A stretch of DNA of 64,000 bases, taken from NCBI RefSeq assembly GCF_025567405.1, contig NZ_JAOQKJ010000012.1, forward strand, positions 1 to 64,000, in the 5' to 3' direction. Position numbers and translations under genes: made by a program. The notes beneath the pieces were generated by a model. That model made no database searches, was not told the origin of the DNA, and worked only from the letters and a program-made list of their open reading frames with translations. Shown piece after piece: positions 26,456-35,882 of this stretch (its first letter is position 1; the number at the start of each line of letters is the position of its first letter). The stretch is from Suilimivivens aceti. Lineage in GTDB: Bacteria; Bacillota; Clostridia; Lachnospirales; Lachnospiraceae.

Positions 26456-28129
26456 ATGGTATCAGTAATTCTTATATGGATTTATATGACGGTTACCTGC
26501 TATATTACAGGTTATCTGTGCCTAACAGGAATCTGCAGGAAGGGAAACTATCAGATCAGGAAAGAGAGCAGTTATCTTTTCACAGGAATTGTCCTGATGA
26601 CGGTATATGCAGAGATATTCAGCCTATTTGGAGGTGTTTCGTTTTTTGCCAATGCGTTGCTTCTGGTGATCTGCCTGATATGTTTTTTGGTCAAAAAGGA
26701 GGAACTGGCAGGACATTTTAGGCATATACGGCTTACGGTAACACCACAGAGAGTAATACTGATCCTGGTTCTGTTTTTCCTATTTGCATATGGGACGGCG
26801 AGCGGACTGGAACATTATGATACAGGACTGTATCATGCGCAGAGCATCCGGTGGATAGAGGAGTATGGTATTGTTCCAGGACTTGGAAATCTTCATTCAA
26901 GACTGGCCTATAACAGCGCAGCCTTTAGCTTATCTGCATTGTACAGCATGGCTTTTCTGACAGGAAGATCCTTTCACTGCTGTACAGGGTATTTTGCATT
27001 TTTGCTGGCTGTATGCTGTACAGACGCATGCTGCAGGGAAAGAGAAAAAAAGCTGCTGTTATCGGATCTGATCCGCGTGATGGCGGTATACTACCTGTTG
27101 AATATTTTTGATGAAATGATATCCCCGGCATCGGATTATTTTATGGTGCTTACAGTATTCTGGCTGGTGATCCGCTGGCTGGAGCTGCTCGAAAGAAAAG
27201 AGGAATCTACAGTACCTTACAGCCTGCTGTGTATCCTTGGTGTATATGTGTGTACCATCAAGTTTTCGGGAGCACTGATCGTATTGCTCACGATCTGGCC
27301 GGCAGTAAAACTGATCCAGGGGAAAAGGGTGCAGGAGATCCTCCGTTATATTGTATGTGGACTGATCGTGCTTGTACCGTTCCTGATCCGGAATGTGATC
27401 TTATCGGGGTGGCTGCTTTATCCATTTACAGCCATAGATCTTTTTGACCTGCCCTTTAAGATCCCAAAGGGAGTGGCGGAATATGATTCCCGGGAGATCC
27501 AGGTGTATGGGAGAGGCTACAGTGATGTGGAACGGTTTGGGGAATCTGTTGTAAAATGGTTCCCGGACTGGTTCAGAAACCTGGATATGATAAATCAGGT
27601 ATTCCTTCTGGCGGCACTGGCAGGGCTTCTGATTCTGGGAATGCTTGTCATATGGAACATATTCAGAAGAAAAAAAGAAGCTTATGGTGTACTTTTTCTT
27701 ACGTGTATACTGGGGTGCTGTTTCCTGTTCTGGCTTCTGAGTGCACCGCTGATCCGATATGGATGTGTATTTCTGTGGGTTTATCCGACACTTCTGTATG
27801 GATATCTGTACCAGGAGATCAGTCCAAGGTGTGACAGATATAAGCTGGCAGTGATAGCACTTGGGCTGTTTGGGATATACAAGGGAGCCATGTTTGGCAG
27901 GGAGCTGATCCGGGATGCAGATCATGCCGGGCAGTATTTACTGGTACAGCAGGATTACGAAATCTTTGAAACTACGTCCTATGACCTTCATGGTTATACA
28001 TTTTATTATCCAAAGGAAGGTGACAGGACAGGATATATTGATTTTCCGGCATCGCCGGTAAAGGCTGAGGATATCTTCATAGGTGATACGATAGAGGACG
28101 GTTTTCACGATGTGATCCATACAAAGTGA
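26456..28129 (+). CDS. Large polytopic membrane protein, LIC_10190-like (GT-C-like)
   Basis: This 557-residue protein has about twelve hydrophobic segments. The motif HYDTGLYHAQSIRWIEEYG, followed by GLGNLHSRLAYNS, recalls the LIC_10190/DUF8201 family of bacterial membrane proteins found in polysaccharide clusters. Its layout resembles GT-C glycosyltransferases, but no catalytic assignment can be made. It lies between gmd and fcl, so a role in using or exporting a fucose-containing glycan is plausible (inference). Confidence 0.7.
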   Translation: MVSVILIWIYMTVTCYITGYLCLTGICRKGNYQIRKESSYLFTGIVLMTVYAEIFSLFGGVSFFANALLLVICLICFLVKKEELAGHFRHIRLTVTPQRVILILVLFFLFAYGTASGLEHYDTGLYHAQSIRWIEEYGIVPGLGNLHSRLAYNSAAFSLSALYSMAFLTGRSFHCCTGYFAFLLAVCCTDACCREREKKLLLSDLIRVMAVYYLLNIFDEMISPASDYFMVLTVFWLVIRWLELLERKEESTVPYSLLCILGVYVCTIKFSGALIVLLTIWPAVKLIQGKRVQEILRYIVCGLIVLVPFLIRNVILSGWLLYPFTAIDLFDLPFKIPKGVAEYDSREIQVYGRGYSDVERFGESVVKWFPDWFRNLDMINQVFLLAALAGLLILGMLVIWNIFRRKKEAYGVLFLTCILGCCFLFWLLSAPLIRYGCVFLWVYPTLLYGYLYQEISPRCDRYKLAVIALGLFGIYKGAMFGRELIRDADHAGQYLLVQQDYEIFETTSYDLHGYTFYYPKEGDRTGYIDFPASPVKAEDIFIGDTIEDGFHDVIHTK

Positions 28130-28183
28130 AAACGGAGTCTTAAAAGATAAGAATTGCAAAATGCAGGAAAAGAGGAAAAAGCT

Positions 28184-29128
28184 ATGTTAAACAAAAACGA
28201 CAAAATATATGTGGCAGGACACAGAGGCCTTGTAGGAAGTGCTATTGTGAGAAATCTGAAATCCAAAGGCTATGAAAATGTCATTGGAAGAACCCATAAG
28301 GAACTGGATCTGACCAATCAGGCTGCTGTCAGAGATTTTTTTGAAACAGAAAAGCCGGATGTAGTAGTACTTGCTGCTGCAAAGGTTGGTGGTATCAATG
28401 CCAATAATACAACCCCTGCAGAATTCGCCTATGAGAATATGCAGATCCAGTGTAATGTGATCGAATGCTGTCACAGATATCATGTAAAGAAGCTGCTGTT
28501 CCTTGGAAGTACCTGTATCTATCCCAGAATGGCACCTCAGCCGATTCCGGAGGATGCGCTGCTGACAGGACCTCTTGAGACAACAAATGAAGCTTATGCC
28601 ATTGCCAAGATCTCCGGTCTTGAAATGTGCAAGTTTTATAAGAGACAGTATGGGGATGATTTTATCAGCTGTATGCCGACGAATCTTTACGGACCTCATG
28701 ACAACTATGATCTGTCCGGTTCCCATGTAATGCCGGCAATGATCCGTAAGTTCCATGAAGCCAAGGTAAATGATGCACCTTCCGTAGAACTCTGGGGAAC
28801 CGGTACACCGCTTCGTGAATTCCTTTATGTGGATGATATGGCAGATGCATGTGTGTTCCTGCTTGAGAATTACAGCGGTGAGCAGCATGTAAATATCGGA
28901 ACCGGAAAAGAAGTAACGATCAGACAGCTTGCGGAAACTGTAAAGGAAGTAGTTGGGTATCAGGGAGACATCATATGGAATAAGGACATGCCAGATGGTA
29001 CACCAAGAAAGCTGACCGACGTAACGAAGCTGCATGGACTTGGATGGACACATAAGGTAGAACTGAAAGAGGGCGTGGAGCTGGCTTATCAGTGGTTCAA
29101 GGATAATGTGGAAAATGCAAGGATGTAA
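28184..29128 (+). CDS. fcl: GDP-L-fucose synthase
   Basis: Fcl is the epimerase-reductase that completes GDP-L-fucose synthesis. The 314-residue protein has the NADP loop GHRGLVGSAIVRNL, the conserved FLGSTCIYP, the catalytic YAIAK, and LREFLYVDDMADAC. ATG 28184 follows AAGAGGAAAAA. It is the last gene of the nucleotide-sugar group, which ends at the terminator starting at 29157. Confidence 0.95.
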   Translation: MLNKNDKIYVAGHRGLVGSAIVRNLKSKGYENVIGRTHKELDLTNQAAVRDFFETEKPDVVVLAAAKVGGINANNTTPAEFAYENMQIQCNVIECCHRYHVKKLLFLGSTCIYPRMAPQPIPEDALLTGPLETTNEAYAIAKISGLEMCKFYKRQYGDDFISCMPTNLYGPHDNYDLSGSHVMPAMIRKFHEAKVNDAPSVELWGTGTPLREFLYVDDMADACVFLLENYSGEQHVNIGTGKEVTIRQLAETVKEVVGYQGDIIWNKDMPDGTPRKLTDVTKLHGLGWTHKVELKEGVELAYQWFKDNVENARM

Positions 29129-29156
29129 TTTTAAAATGCAGAGGAAATAAGGATCA

Positions 29157-29201
29157 GGAACCTGTGTACACTGGAAATTTCAGCGGCGCAGGTTCCTTTT
29201 T
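29157..29201 (+). terminator. Terminator after fcl
   Basis: GGAACCTG pairs with CAGGTTCC across a 24-base interior and is followed by TTTTT. Confidence 0.75.
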
Positions 29202-29203
29202 GG

Positions 29204-29247
29204 TTACCATGTATATGAGGAAAAGATCCGGTGGGTCTTTTTGAGTT
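29204..29247 (+). repeat. Hairpin-bearing repeat, copy 1 of 2
   Basis: This ~44-bp element has a near-copy at 37677-37720. The shared parts are CCATG-TATATG, the core GATCCGGTGG and TTTTTGA-TT. The core forms a small hairpin (GATCC-GGT-GGGTC, one wobble) followed by five T residues, so it also looks like a terminator. The two copies bracket the YesN/YesM-transporter-oxidoreductase module. Confidence 0.6.
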
Positions 29248-29268
29248 CCGGGGATGGGAAGGTTACAG

Positions 29269-29934
29269 ATGATAAAGGTATTGATCGTTGATGATGAACG
29301 ACTGGTGGTTGAGAATATTACAGAGTCAATCCAATGGGAAAGCATGGGATTTGTATTAAGCAGGCCCGCATATAACGGTAAAAGTGCAATACGTATTTTT
29401 GAAGAGGAGAGGCCGGATCTGGTGATCACGGATATCAAAATGCCAGGTATGGATGGACTGGAATTAAGCCGGGAACTGTTAAAACGGAAGGCTGATATCC
29501 AGATCATACTGCTTACAGCTTATAAGGATTTTGAATATGCTAAAAAGGCGATTGAATTAGGTGTATCCAGGTATATTGTCAAAAATGATATCCAGCCGGA
29601 TTCCATGAGAGAACTTTTAATGGAGGTCAGGGAAGATATCAGGGATCACAAGACAAATGATCGTATTCTCAGGAGAGAAAAGTGTAAAAATCTACTGGAA
29701 AAAGGGGCAGCTGACTCTGAACTCCAGAAGGAACTGATGATGTCATCTATGAGAATTGCACAGTATATGATAATACTTCCATATGGTTATTTTGATGACC
29801 TGTTACGGCAGACGGAAGAACTTTCAGAGGATACAAGGGTACTGGATTCTCTGATACAGGAATATGATGGAATCTGCGGTTTTTTATTCGATTTCAATGT
29901 GTATTTCTTATGGAAGAGGTACCGGAGGAAATAA
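29269..29934 (+). CDS. YesN-type response regulator, receiver part (frame-disrupted)
   Basis: This frame encodes the N-terminal part of a YesN/AraC-type response regulator. The receiver domain is complete: acidic pocket in VDDERL, phosphoacceptor Asp in VITDIKMPGMDG, Thr in LLTAYKD, and Lys in IVKNDI. ATG 29269 follows GGGAAGG. The frame stops at 29934 without a DNA-binding domain. The remainder continues in the -1 frame from at least 29886 to 30809. A -1 shift at T TTT TTA (29880-29886) would give a product of about 513 residues, the normal size for this family. Either slippage, a mutation or a sequence error explains it. Confidence 0.75.
   Translation: MIKVLIVDDERLVVENITESIQWESMGFVLSRPAYNGKSAIRIFEEERPDLVITDIKMPGMDGLELSRELLKRKADIQIILLTAYKDFEYAKKAIELGVSRYIVKNDIQPDSMRELLMEVREDIRDHKTNDRILRREKCKNLLEKGAADSELQKELMMSSMRIAQYMIILPYGYFDDLLRQTEELSEDTRVLDSLIQEYDGICGFLFDFNVYFLWKRYRRK
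29880..29886 (+). other. Slippery heptamer T TTT TTA at the response-regulator frame junction
   Basis: The heptamer is in the exact phase needed for -1 slippage (codons GGT TTT TTA), and both frames are open across it. The -1 frame has no stop between here and the end of the AraC-type domain. A single lost T from a run of seven would look the same. Confidence 0.5.
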
Positions 29935-30809
29935 CCGGGGAGATGCAGATCAGACAGTATATGTATGAAAAAGCCGGAGAATTTCAGGGCAAATTGAGGG
30001 AGGATGGAGAAGACAGTGGTCTGATCATTATGGGATACAGAAAACAGAAAGAGAAAGGCTGTATGGAGCTGTATCAGAGGCTGAAGAAAATGTCAGAATA
30101 CTTCCGGTTTATGCAGGAAGGGAAAATATACATGGAATCGGATCTGCAGGAAAAGGTGAGCCCAGGTGTGACAGAGAAGGAATGGGATATGGAGGTACTG
30201 AATGATAATTTCAGGAATCACCAAGCTGAAAAAATCACAGAGGATATAGGACAGATGTACCAGACGGTCAGAGAACCTGTATGGGATAAAAATGGTCTGA
30301 TAACATTAACAGAAAAACTGAGGAATCACTTGAACGATCTGTGCAGGAGATCGCCTGGTGTCCGGTTTGAGATGCTTCTGCAGCAGGAAGCCGGGAGAAG
30401 TATATTTTTAGACGAAATCCGTGACAGAATGACAGAAATATACAGAAAAGCGAACCGGATGGTGCAGAATGGAAAAGAAGCACAGTACAGTATCTATATA
30501 CGAAAATGTATACAGTATATAGAGGAACATTATAGTGAGGAAATAAACATTGAAACGGTTGCCGGGACACTGGATATCAGTGGAGTATATCTGAGCCAGT
30601 TATGCAGAAAGGAATTATCGCAGAGTTTTCTGGAACTGCTGACAGGTACCAGGATCAAAATGGCAAAGAAATTGCTGCAGCAAATGCCTCAGATGAAAAT
30701 GTATGAAATAGCAGAAGCAGTTGGATACCGTTCCAGCCAGTATTTTGCAAGTGTTTTTAAAAAAGCAGAAGGAATGACGCCATGGGAATATCGTAGCAGG
30801 AACAGTTGA
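29910..30809 (+). CDS. YesN-type response regulator, AraC DNA-binding part (frame-disrupted)
   Basis: This frame holds the linker and C-terminal AraC-type DNA-binding domain: two helix-turn-helix units (INIETVAGTLDISGVYLSQL, then MYEIAEAVGYRSSQYFASVF) ending in GMTPWEYR. It lacks the receiver domain encoded in the frame before it. ATG 29910 has no ribosome binding site; ATG 29943 has GGAGG about 14 bases upstream and could allow separate translation. Most likely this is the second half of one gene with 29269-29934. It is followed after 12 bases by its cognate sensor kinase. Confidence 0.7.
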   Translation: MEEVPEEITGEMQIRQYMYEKAGEFQGKLREDGEDSGLIIMGYRKQKEKGCMELYQRLKKMSEYFRFMQEGKIYMESDLQEKVSPGVTEKEWDMEVLNDNFRNHQAEKITEDIGQMYQTVREPVWDKNGLITLTEKLRNHLNDLCRRSPGVRFEMLLQQEAGRSIFLDEIRDRMTEIYRKANRMVQNGKEAQYSIYIRKCIQYIEEHYSEEINIETVAGTLDISGVYLSQLCRKELSQSFLELLTGTRIKMAKKLLQQMPQMKMYEIAEAVGYRSSQYFASVFKKAEGMTPWEYRSRNS

Positions 30810-30821
30810 TGAGGAATGCAG

Positions 30822-32567
30822 ATGAAAAAAGCGAAAAAGAGCATGAAAAGAAAAATGCTGGTGCCGATCTGTGGGATCCTGATAGGGGTACTCGTACTGA
30901 CTGGAATTATAACGTACAGGTATTTCTGGGATGTATTGAAGGAGAAAGGAATCAGTGATGACCAGAAAAATCTGGAGCAGGCAGGACAGCAGATCAATTA
31001 TGTAGGAGAGGAACTGGAGTATTTTACAAGAATGCTGCTGATGGACGAGGAGATCCAACAGTATATTACGACGCAGTATTACGAGGATGCGTTTGATGAA
31101 GTTTTTACTGTGCTGCAGATCCGGGAGCGACTGATCTGGTACACCTTTATGAGAGAAGATGTGAAGGATATCCTGCTTAACATGCCGGAAAAGGATGTCA
31201 TCTGGAGTCTGGAAAAGGACAAGGATCGTTCAGCGATGGAGGTGCAAACTGAGTGGTACAGGGAATTTAAAGAAGAAAAACAGTCCGGTTTTTCAAAATC
31301 TCATAAGAATGCACTTAATGAAGGAAATGAGTATATCAGTTATGTATATCCTTTCGTCAGCTATTATATGCCAAAACGGCCACTTGGTGATCTGATCGTG
31401 GACTTAGACAGAAAATCCTTTGATGATATCCTGAATCTGACAGCAAAGGAGTATGATGCGTTTTACTGGATCCTGGACGATAAGGATATTTTATACAAGC
31501 AGGACGAAACAGGAAAAAAAGTAAATATTTCTGATGTTGTAACAAAGGAAAACGAAAAAAGTAAATGTTATGTATTAAATGAAAAGGATGGTTACTGGAT
31601 CATATACCAGATTCCAAAGTACGGATGGAAGCTGGTAGCTTTTACTGGAAATGAGCGGATTAGTGACAGACTTGATTATTTGAAAAGCTTTTTTCTGGCA
31701 TCTATTTTTCTTGGGGTTTTACTGGTACTGATCGTTATGGTTCCCATGATTTCCAAAATTGCAAAACCGATCCAGGATTTATCCGAAGAAATGAATAAAG
31801 TTTCCAAAGGAGATTTTCAGGCACATTTTCAGGCAGATAACTATATGGAACTGACTGTTATGAGCAATAGCTTTAATTACATGGTCAGTGAATTAAATGC
31901 TTATATAAAGCGGATCGAAAGAACAGAAGCAGCCAGGTTTGAGATGGAGGAGAAACTGCTTCTTTCACAGGTAAATCCCCACTTTATCTATAATGTACTG
32001 AATACGGTGATTTTCCTGGCCAGAAAGGGGAAAAATCAGGAGGTGGTAGAAGTAACTGACTCATTTATACATCTTCTGCGTGATGCAGTACGGCCTGGAA
32101 AAGCAGATATGTTTGCAACGATCAGTCAGGAAATTGACATACTGGAACATTATCTCAAAATACAGGAATACCGGTATCAGGATGCATATCAGGTGATCCT
32201 GGATGTGGAGGAAGAGACTCTGCAGGCGACGGTTCCAAGGACGATACTCCAGCCTCTGGTGGAAAATGCGATCATACATGGTATTTTGTCAGATGAAAAG
32301 GAAACAGGTATTGTCAGGGTGTGTATAAAAGACTGTCAGGATCACATTCTGATGGAGGTGGAAGATAATGGAACAGGAATGGAAGAGAAGCGGATGCAGG
32401 CATTTCAGATGGGTGTGAAAATGGACGGTGGAGATTCTAAAATGAAAAGTATTGGAATTCCCAATATTCTGTCACGGCTTCGTTATCTTTATGGTGACAG
32501 GACCCGCTTTATAATGAGTAAAAGTGAAATGGGCGGAGTGCTGATCCATATTGAGATACCAAAATAA
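30822..32567 (+). CDS. YesM-type sensor histidine kinase
   Basis: This is a membrane sensor kinase that pairs with the YesN-type regulator upstream. One membrane segment lies near the N-terminus (about residues 15-35) and a second near 285-310. Between them is an extracellular sensing domain. A HAMP linker (KIAKPIQDLSEEMNKVSKGD) follows. The His-kinase domain has the phosphoacceptor in QVNPHFIYNVLNT and ATP-binding motifs (PLVENAIIHG, VEDNGTGM). ATG 30822 is behind GAGG; ATG 30816 is also possible. Such pairs usually control adjacent carbohydrate-uptake genes. Confidence 0.92.
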   Translation: MKKAKKSMKRKMLVPICGILIGVLVLTGIITYRYFWDVLKEKGISDDQKNLEQAGQQINYVGEELEYFTRMLLMDEEIQQYITTQYYEDAFDEVFTVLQIRERLIWYTFMREDVKDILLNMPEKDVIWSLEKDKDRSAMEVQTEWYREFKEEKQSGFSKSHKNALNEGNEYISYVYPFVSYYMPKRPLGDLIVDLDRKSFDDILNLTAKEYDAFYWILDDKDILYKQDETGKKVNISDVVTKENEKSKCYVLNEKDGYWIIYQIPKYGWKLVAFTGNERISDRLDYLKSFFLASIFLGVLLVLIVMVPMISKIAKPIQDLSEEMNKVSKGDFQAHFQADNYMELTVMSNSFNYMVSELNAYIKRIERTEAARFEMEEKLLLSQVNPHFIYNVLNTVIFLARKGKNQEVVEVTDSFIHLLRDAVRPGKADMFATISQEIDILEHYLKIQEYRYQDAYQVILDVEEETLQATVPRTILQPLVENAIIHGILSDEKETGIVRVCIKDCQDHILMEVEDNGTGMEEKRMQAFQMGVKMDGGDSKMKSIGIPNILSRLRYLYGDRTRFIMSKSEMGGVLIHIEIPK

Positions 32568-32702
32568 AAGTTGGACAATTCTTACAAAGAAATCGTGAGA
32601 AAAAGAGAAAAAACAGGAATGTATAACAAAAAGTATTGGATTTTATACAATATTATTGTTATGCATTCTTTTTCTGATTTTACCAATTGTGTAAGATAAA
32701 GT

Positions 32703-32714
32703 TGTTCCGGAACA
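32703..32714. promoter_or_regulatory. 12-bp perfect palindrome upstream of the binding-protein gene
   Basis: TGTTCCGGAACA is a perfect palindrome 27 bases before the start codon. It could be an operator or half of a larger site, but no second copy was found nearby. No convincing -35/-10 pair was found in 32568-32702. Confidence 0.3.
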
Positions 32715-32741
32715 CAGAAAAGAAAAGTGGAGGATATGTAT

Positions 32742-34109
32742 ATGGGAGTAAGAGGGAAAAAACTTACAGCATTATTAGGTGTAGCAGTAATGACAGCATC
32801 TTTGCTTAGTGGATGCGGTTCTGCTTCTGAAAACAGTGAAAGTACGGCAGATACGCAGACAGCGCAGGAGAACGCAGCTGCTACAGAAAACCAGGAGAAC
32901 ACCGGGGATACTGTGACGATATCCATGTGGGGATGGGATGAAGGAACCATCACCAATGTAGCCAAGGAATTTAATAAGGAATATCCCAACATTCAGATCG
33001 AATATATTCCGGTATCCGGGGGATCAGATTATACACAGAAGGTACAGACATCTGTAGCAAGTGGTATGGAGCTGCCGGATATTTTATGGCAGGATTACAA
33101 GCAGCGAGGTGTGCTGTATGAAATGGATATCTGGGAAGATCTTTCAGCAGATCCCTACAATTATGATACAGAAAAAATGTTCCCATACTGCGTACAGTCA
33201 ACATGTACCAGAGATGGAAAGATCGTAGGTGTGGAATGGTTTATGAATGCAACAGGTTTAAGCTATAAGAAGGATCTGTGTGAAAAATGGATCGGAACTG
33301 CTGATTCTGCGGAACTGGAAAAAATGATCCAGTCATGGGATGACTTTATTGAGATTGGCAAGAAGGTCAAGGAGGACAGTAATGGAACGGTTTATATGTT
33401 CTCCAGTGCAGAAGATGCAATGGCTATGATTTCCGGTAATTTCTATGAATCAGCCCCTTCTGTAATAGATGAAAATAACAAACTGGACCTGGAAGGAACC
33501 TATGGAGAATCTCTGGCAATTTTGAAGAAGATGATCGATGCAGGTATCGTTAATAATCTGTCCCAGAATTCTGCAGCAGCCAACGCATCCTATGCAGATG
33601 AGAATAATATTTTCTATTGTGGAGCAACCTGGTCACCTCATTACAGTATTGAACCCAATGATCCAAACAGTGCTGACAGATGGGGACTCATGGTATCTCC
33701 CGGAGTAGCATTTAACCTTGGTGGTACAGCAATGGGTATTACCAATACCAGCCAGCATAAAGAAGAAGCATGGACATTTATCCACTGGCTGACCCAGACA
33801 GAAAATGGCGCCTATGCGTGCAGAGACAGCAGTTCCTATCTGACGAACCTGATGAGCATTTATGAAACAGATGATTATCTTGATTATACGATTAGCTGCT
33901 ATGGAGATATCAAGGCAGGAAAGGTATGGGCTGATGATATTTCCCCGTATATTGAAGGAGCACAGGTATCCCAATATGATGCCCTTCTGGATGAGGTGGG
34001 ACATGCCGTTTGCGAGGCGATGATAAAAGATCCTTCTTTGACAGTAGAAGATGCACTTGGACAGATGGAAGAGCAGATTAAGGCGAAGGCACCGGAATTA
34101 TATGAATAA
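32742..34109 (+). CDS. Extracellular solute-binding lipoprotein, carbohydrate ABC transporter (family 1)
   Basis: This is the receptor of a sugar ABC importer. A signal peptide ends in the lipobox LLSGC, a Ser/Glu/Thr-rich linker follows, and then the family 1 solute-binding fold (TVTISMWGWDEGTITNVAKE; GGTAMGITNTSQHKEEAWTF). ATG 32742 is 8 bases after GGAGG. The 455-residue length is typical. The sugar cannot be read from sequence. The permease genes follow with overlaps. Confidence 0.9.
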   Translation: MGVRGKKLTALLGVAVMTASLLSGCGSASENSESTADTQTAQENAAATENQENTGDTVTISMWGWDEGTITNVAKEFNKEYPNIQIEYIPVSGGSDYTQKVQTSVASGMELPDILWQDYKQRGVLYEMDIWEDLSADPYNYDTEKMFPYCVQSTCTRDGKIVGVEWFMNATGLSYKKDLCEKWIGTADSAELEKMIQSWDDFIEIGKKVKEDSNGTVYMFSSAEDAMAMISGNFYESAPSVIDENNKLDLEGTYGESLAILKKMIDAGIVNNLSQNSAAANASYADENNIFYCGATWSPHYSIEPNDPNSADRWGLMVSPGVAFNLGGTAMGITNTSQHKEEAWTFIHWLTQTENGAYACRDSSSYLTNLMSIYETDDYLDYTISCYGDIKAGKVWADDISPYIEGAQVSQYDALLDEVGHAVCEAMIKDPSLTVEDALGQMEEQIKAKAPELYE

Positions 34110-35028
34110 AAAAGAAAAGAGAAAGATGCAAATTTCTCCATACCTGTTTATAGCACCCTTCTTTCTTGTTTATATCGGATTTAACCTGTTTCCTATTCTG
34201 TATTCCTTTTACATCAGCTTTACAGATTGGGACGGAATCCATACGCCACAATTTATAGGCGTTAAGAATTATATCCGGCTGTTTACCGTAGACCCGTATT
34301 TCTGGAAATCGGTGTTAAATACATTCCTGTTTGTAGCAGTATGTGTTCCTGCACTGGTATTTGGCGGAATGCTGATGGCAGTGATGCTGAATGCAAAATG
34401 GGTAAAGGGCAAAAGGACTCTGCAATGTCTGAGTTTCCTGCCCTATCTGACCACACCTGTAGCAATAGGTCTGATCTTTGCCCTTATTTTTGACTGGCAG
34501 ACAGGAATCTTAAACAGGGTGCTTCAGGCGGCAGGATGGATGGATACAGCATACGACTGGCTTGGAAGTCCGGGGACTGCAAGGGTGATCGTGATTCTGA
34601 TGGTAGTATGGAAGTATCTCGGATACAATACCATGTTTTTCCTGTCGGGAATGGCGGGAATATCATCAGATATATATGAAGCAGCGGAAATTGAGGGCGC
34701 CGGTACTGTACAGATCTTCTTTAAGATCACTGTACCGCTGTTAAAAAATATTATGGTATTTGTTATGCTTACCAGTATCATAGGAGGACTGCAGCTACTG
34801 GAAGAACCGATGCAGTTGTTTTCCGGATGGGCAACTTCCTCAACACAGCTTGGAGGACCTGGATCATCTTGTCTGACAGTGATGTGGTATTTATATGATA
34901 CTGCATTTGGAACAACCATGCGGCAGGGACTGGGAGCAGCGATATCGTATTCACTCTTTGTTATTATTGCTGTTTTTGCATTCTTCAGTTACCGATTATC
35001 TTACCGTGGAGAGGATGCATATGAATAA
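34102..35028 (+). CDS. Sugar ABC transporter permease (MalF/LacF-like)
   Basis: This 308-residue integral membrane permease has about six segments, starting PYLFIAPFFLVYIGFNLFPI. The EAA loop that docks the ATPase is EAAEIEGAGTVQIFFKITVP. The start overlaps the binding-protein stop by 8 bases. The frame is open further up (to 34051), but only ATG 34102 fits the family. Confidence 0.92.
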   Translation: MNKKEKRKMQISPYLFIAPFFLVYIGFNLFPILYSFYISFTDWDGIHTPQFIGVKNYIRLFTVDPYFWKSVLNTFLFVAVCVPALVFGGMLMAVMLNAKWVKGKRTLQCLSFLPYLTTPVAIGLIFALIFDWQTGILNRVLQAAGWMDTAYDWLGSPGTARVIVILMVVWKYLGYNTMFFLSGMAGISSDIYEAAEIEGAGTVQIFFKITVPLLKNIMVFVMLTSIIGGLQLLEEPMQLFSGWATSSTQLGGPGSSCLTVMWYLYDTAFGTTMRQGLGAAISYSLFVIIAVFAFFSYRLSYRGEDAYE

Positions 35029-35851
35029 AAGCAGAAAACACAGACTGCAAAGTGTCCTGGAAACTTTCTTTGCAGCGCTGATCGTGATTATTTTAATGTT
35101 GCCATTTTATATCATGTTTATGATGGGAACTTATTCTACAGCAGAAATATTTCGGATACTCCCCTTTAAACCGGGGAGTCATCTGCTGGAAAATTTAAAG
35201 CAGCTGATGGCAAGTAATTTTCTGCAGTATTATTGGAACAGCACAAAAGTAGCTGTTTGTACAACAGTTGGGTCGGTACTGATCTCCACAATGGCTGGAT
35301 TCGGATTTGCCAAGTTTCATTTTAAGGGAAAGGGATTCCTTTTTTCCATGGTGCTTGTGACGATGATGATACCAACACAGCTGGGACTCGTTGCATTTGT
35401 AAAGGAAATGAAGGTTCTGGGCTGGATCAATACGCATCTGGCTCTGATTTTTCCCAGTATGGCACATGCATTTGGTGTGTTCTGGATGACCCAGTTCATG
35501 AAAGACAATGTACCGGATGAGGTTTTGGAGAGTGCCAAAATTGATGGGTGCAATGATATAAAAGCATTCATCTTTATCGTAATACCCTTTGTAAGATCAG
35601 CAATGGTAACACTTGTTCTTCTGGTATTCATTGCGTCATGGAACAGCTTTCTTGTACCACTGATCTTATTGAATAAACAGGAAATGTATACGATCCCGCT
35701 GGGAATTACAACCCTTGGAAATTTTTTCCGGGCAGATTATGCCGTTCGTATAGCAGGACTGGCGATGGGGACGATTCCGCTGATCCTGATCTTCGCACTT
35801 GGATCCAAATACTTTATTAAAGGGCTGATGGCAGGTGCTGTGAAAGGATAG
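35021..35851 (+). CDS. Sugar ABC transporter permease (MalG/LacG-like)
   Basis: This is the second permease of the importer, 276 residues with about six membrane segments. The EAA loop is ESAKIDGCNDIKAFIFIVIP. ATG 35021 overlaps the previous stop by 8 bases and follows GAGAGG. No ATPase gene lies in this group; the MsmX/UgpC-type ATPase at 61599 is a candidate partner. Confidence 0.92.
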   Translation: MNKSRKHRLQSVLETFFAALIVIILMLPFYIMFMMGTYSTAEIFRILPFKPGSHLLENLKQLMASNFLQYYWNSTKVAVCTTVGSVLISTMAGFGFAKFHFKGKGFLFSMVLVTMMIPTQLGLVAFVKEMKVLGWINTHLALIFPSMAHAFGVFWMTQFMKDNVPDEVLESAKIDGCNDIKAFIFIVIPFVRSAMVTLVLLVFIASWNSFLVPLILLNKQEMYTIPLGITTLGNFFRADYAVRIAGLAMGTIPLILIFALGSKYFIKGLMAGAVKG

Positions 35852-35882
35852 ACGGATGGCAGGAAAAGGAGATGAATTATTT

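Noticed and set aside
28187..29053. Long - strand open frame opposite fcl
   Set aside because: Shadow of fcl; no ribosome site and low-complexity translation.
32568..32700. Catabolite-response (cre) site before the importer genes
   Set aside because: AAGAAATCGTGAGA only partly matches the cre pattern; too weak to list.
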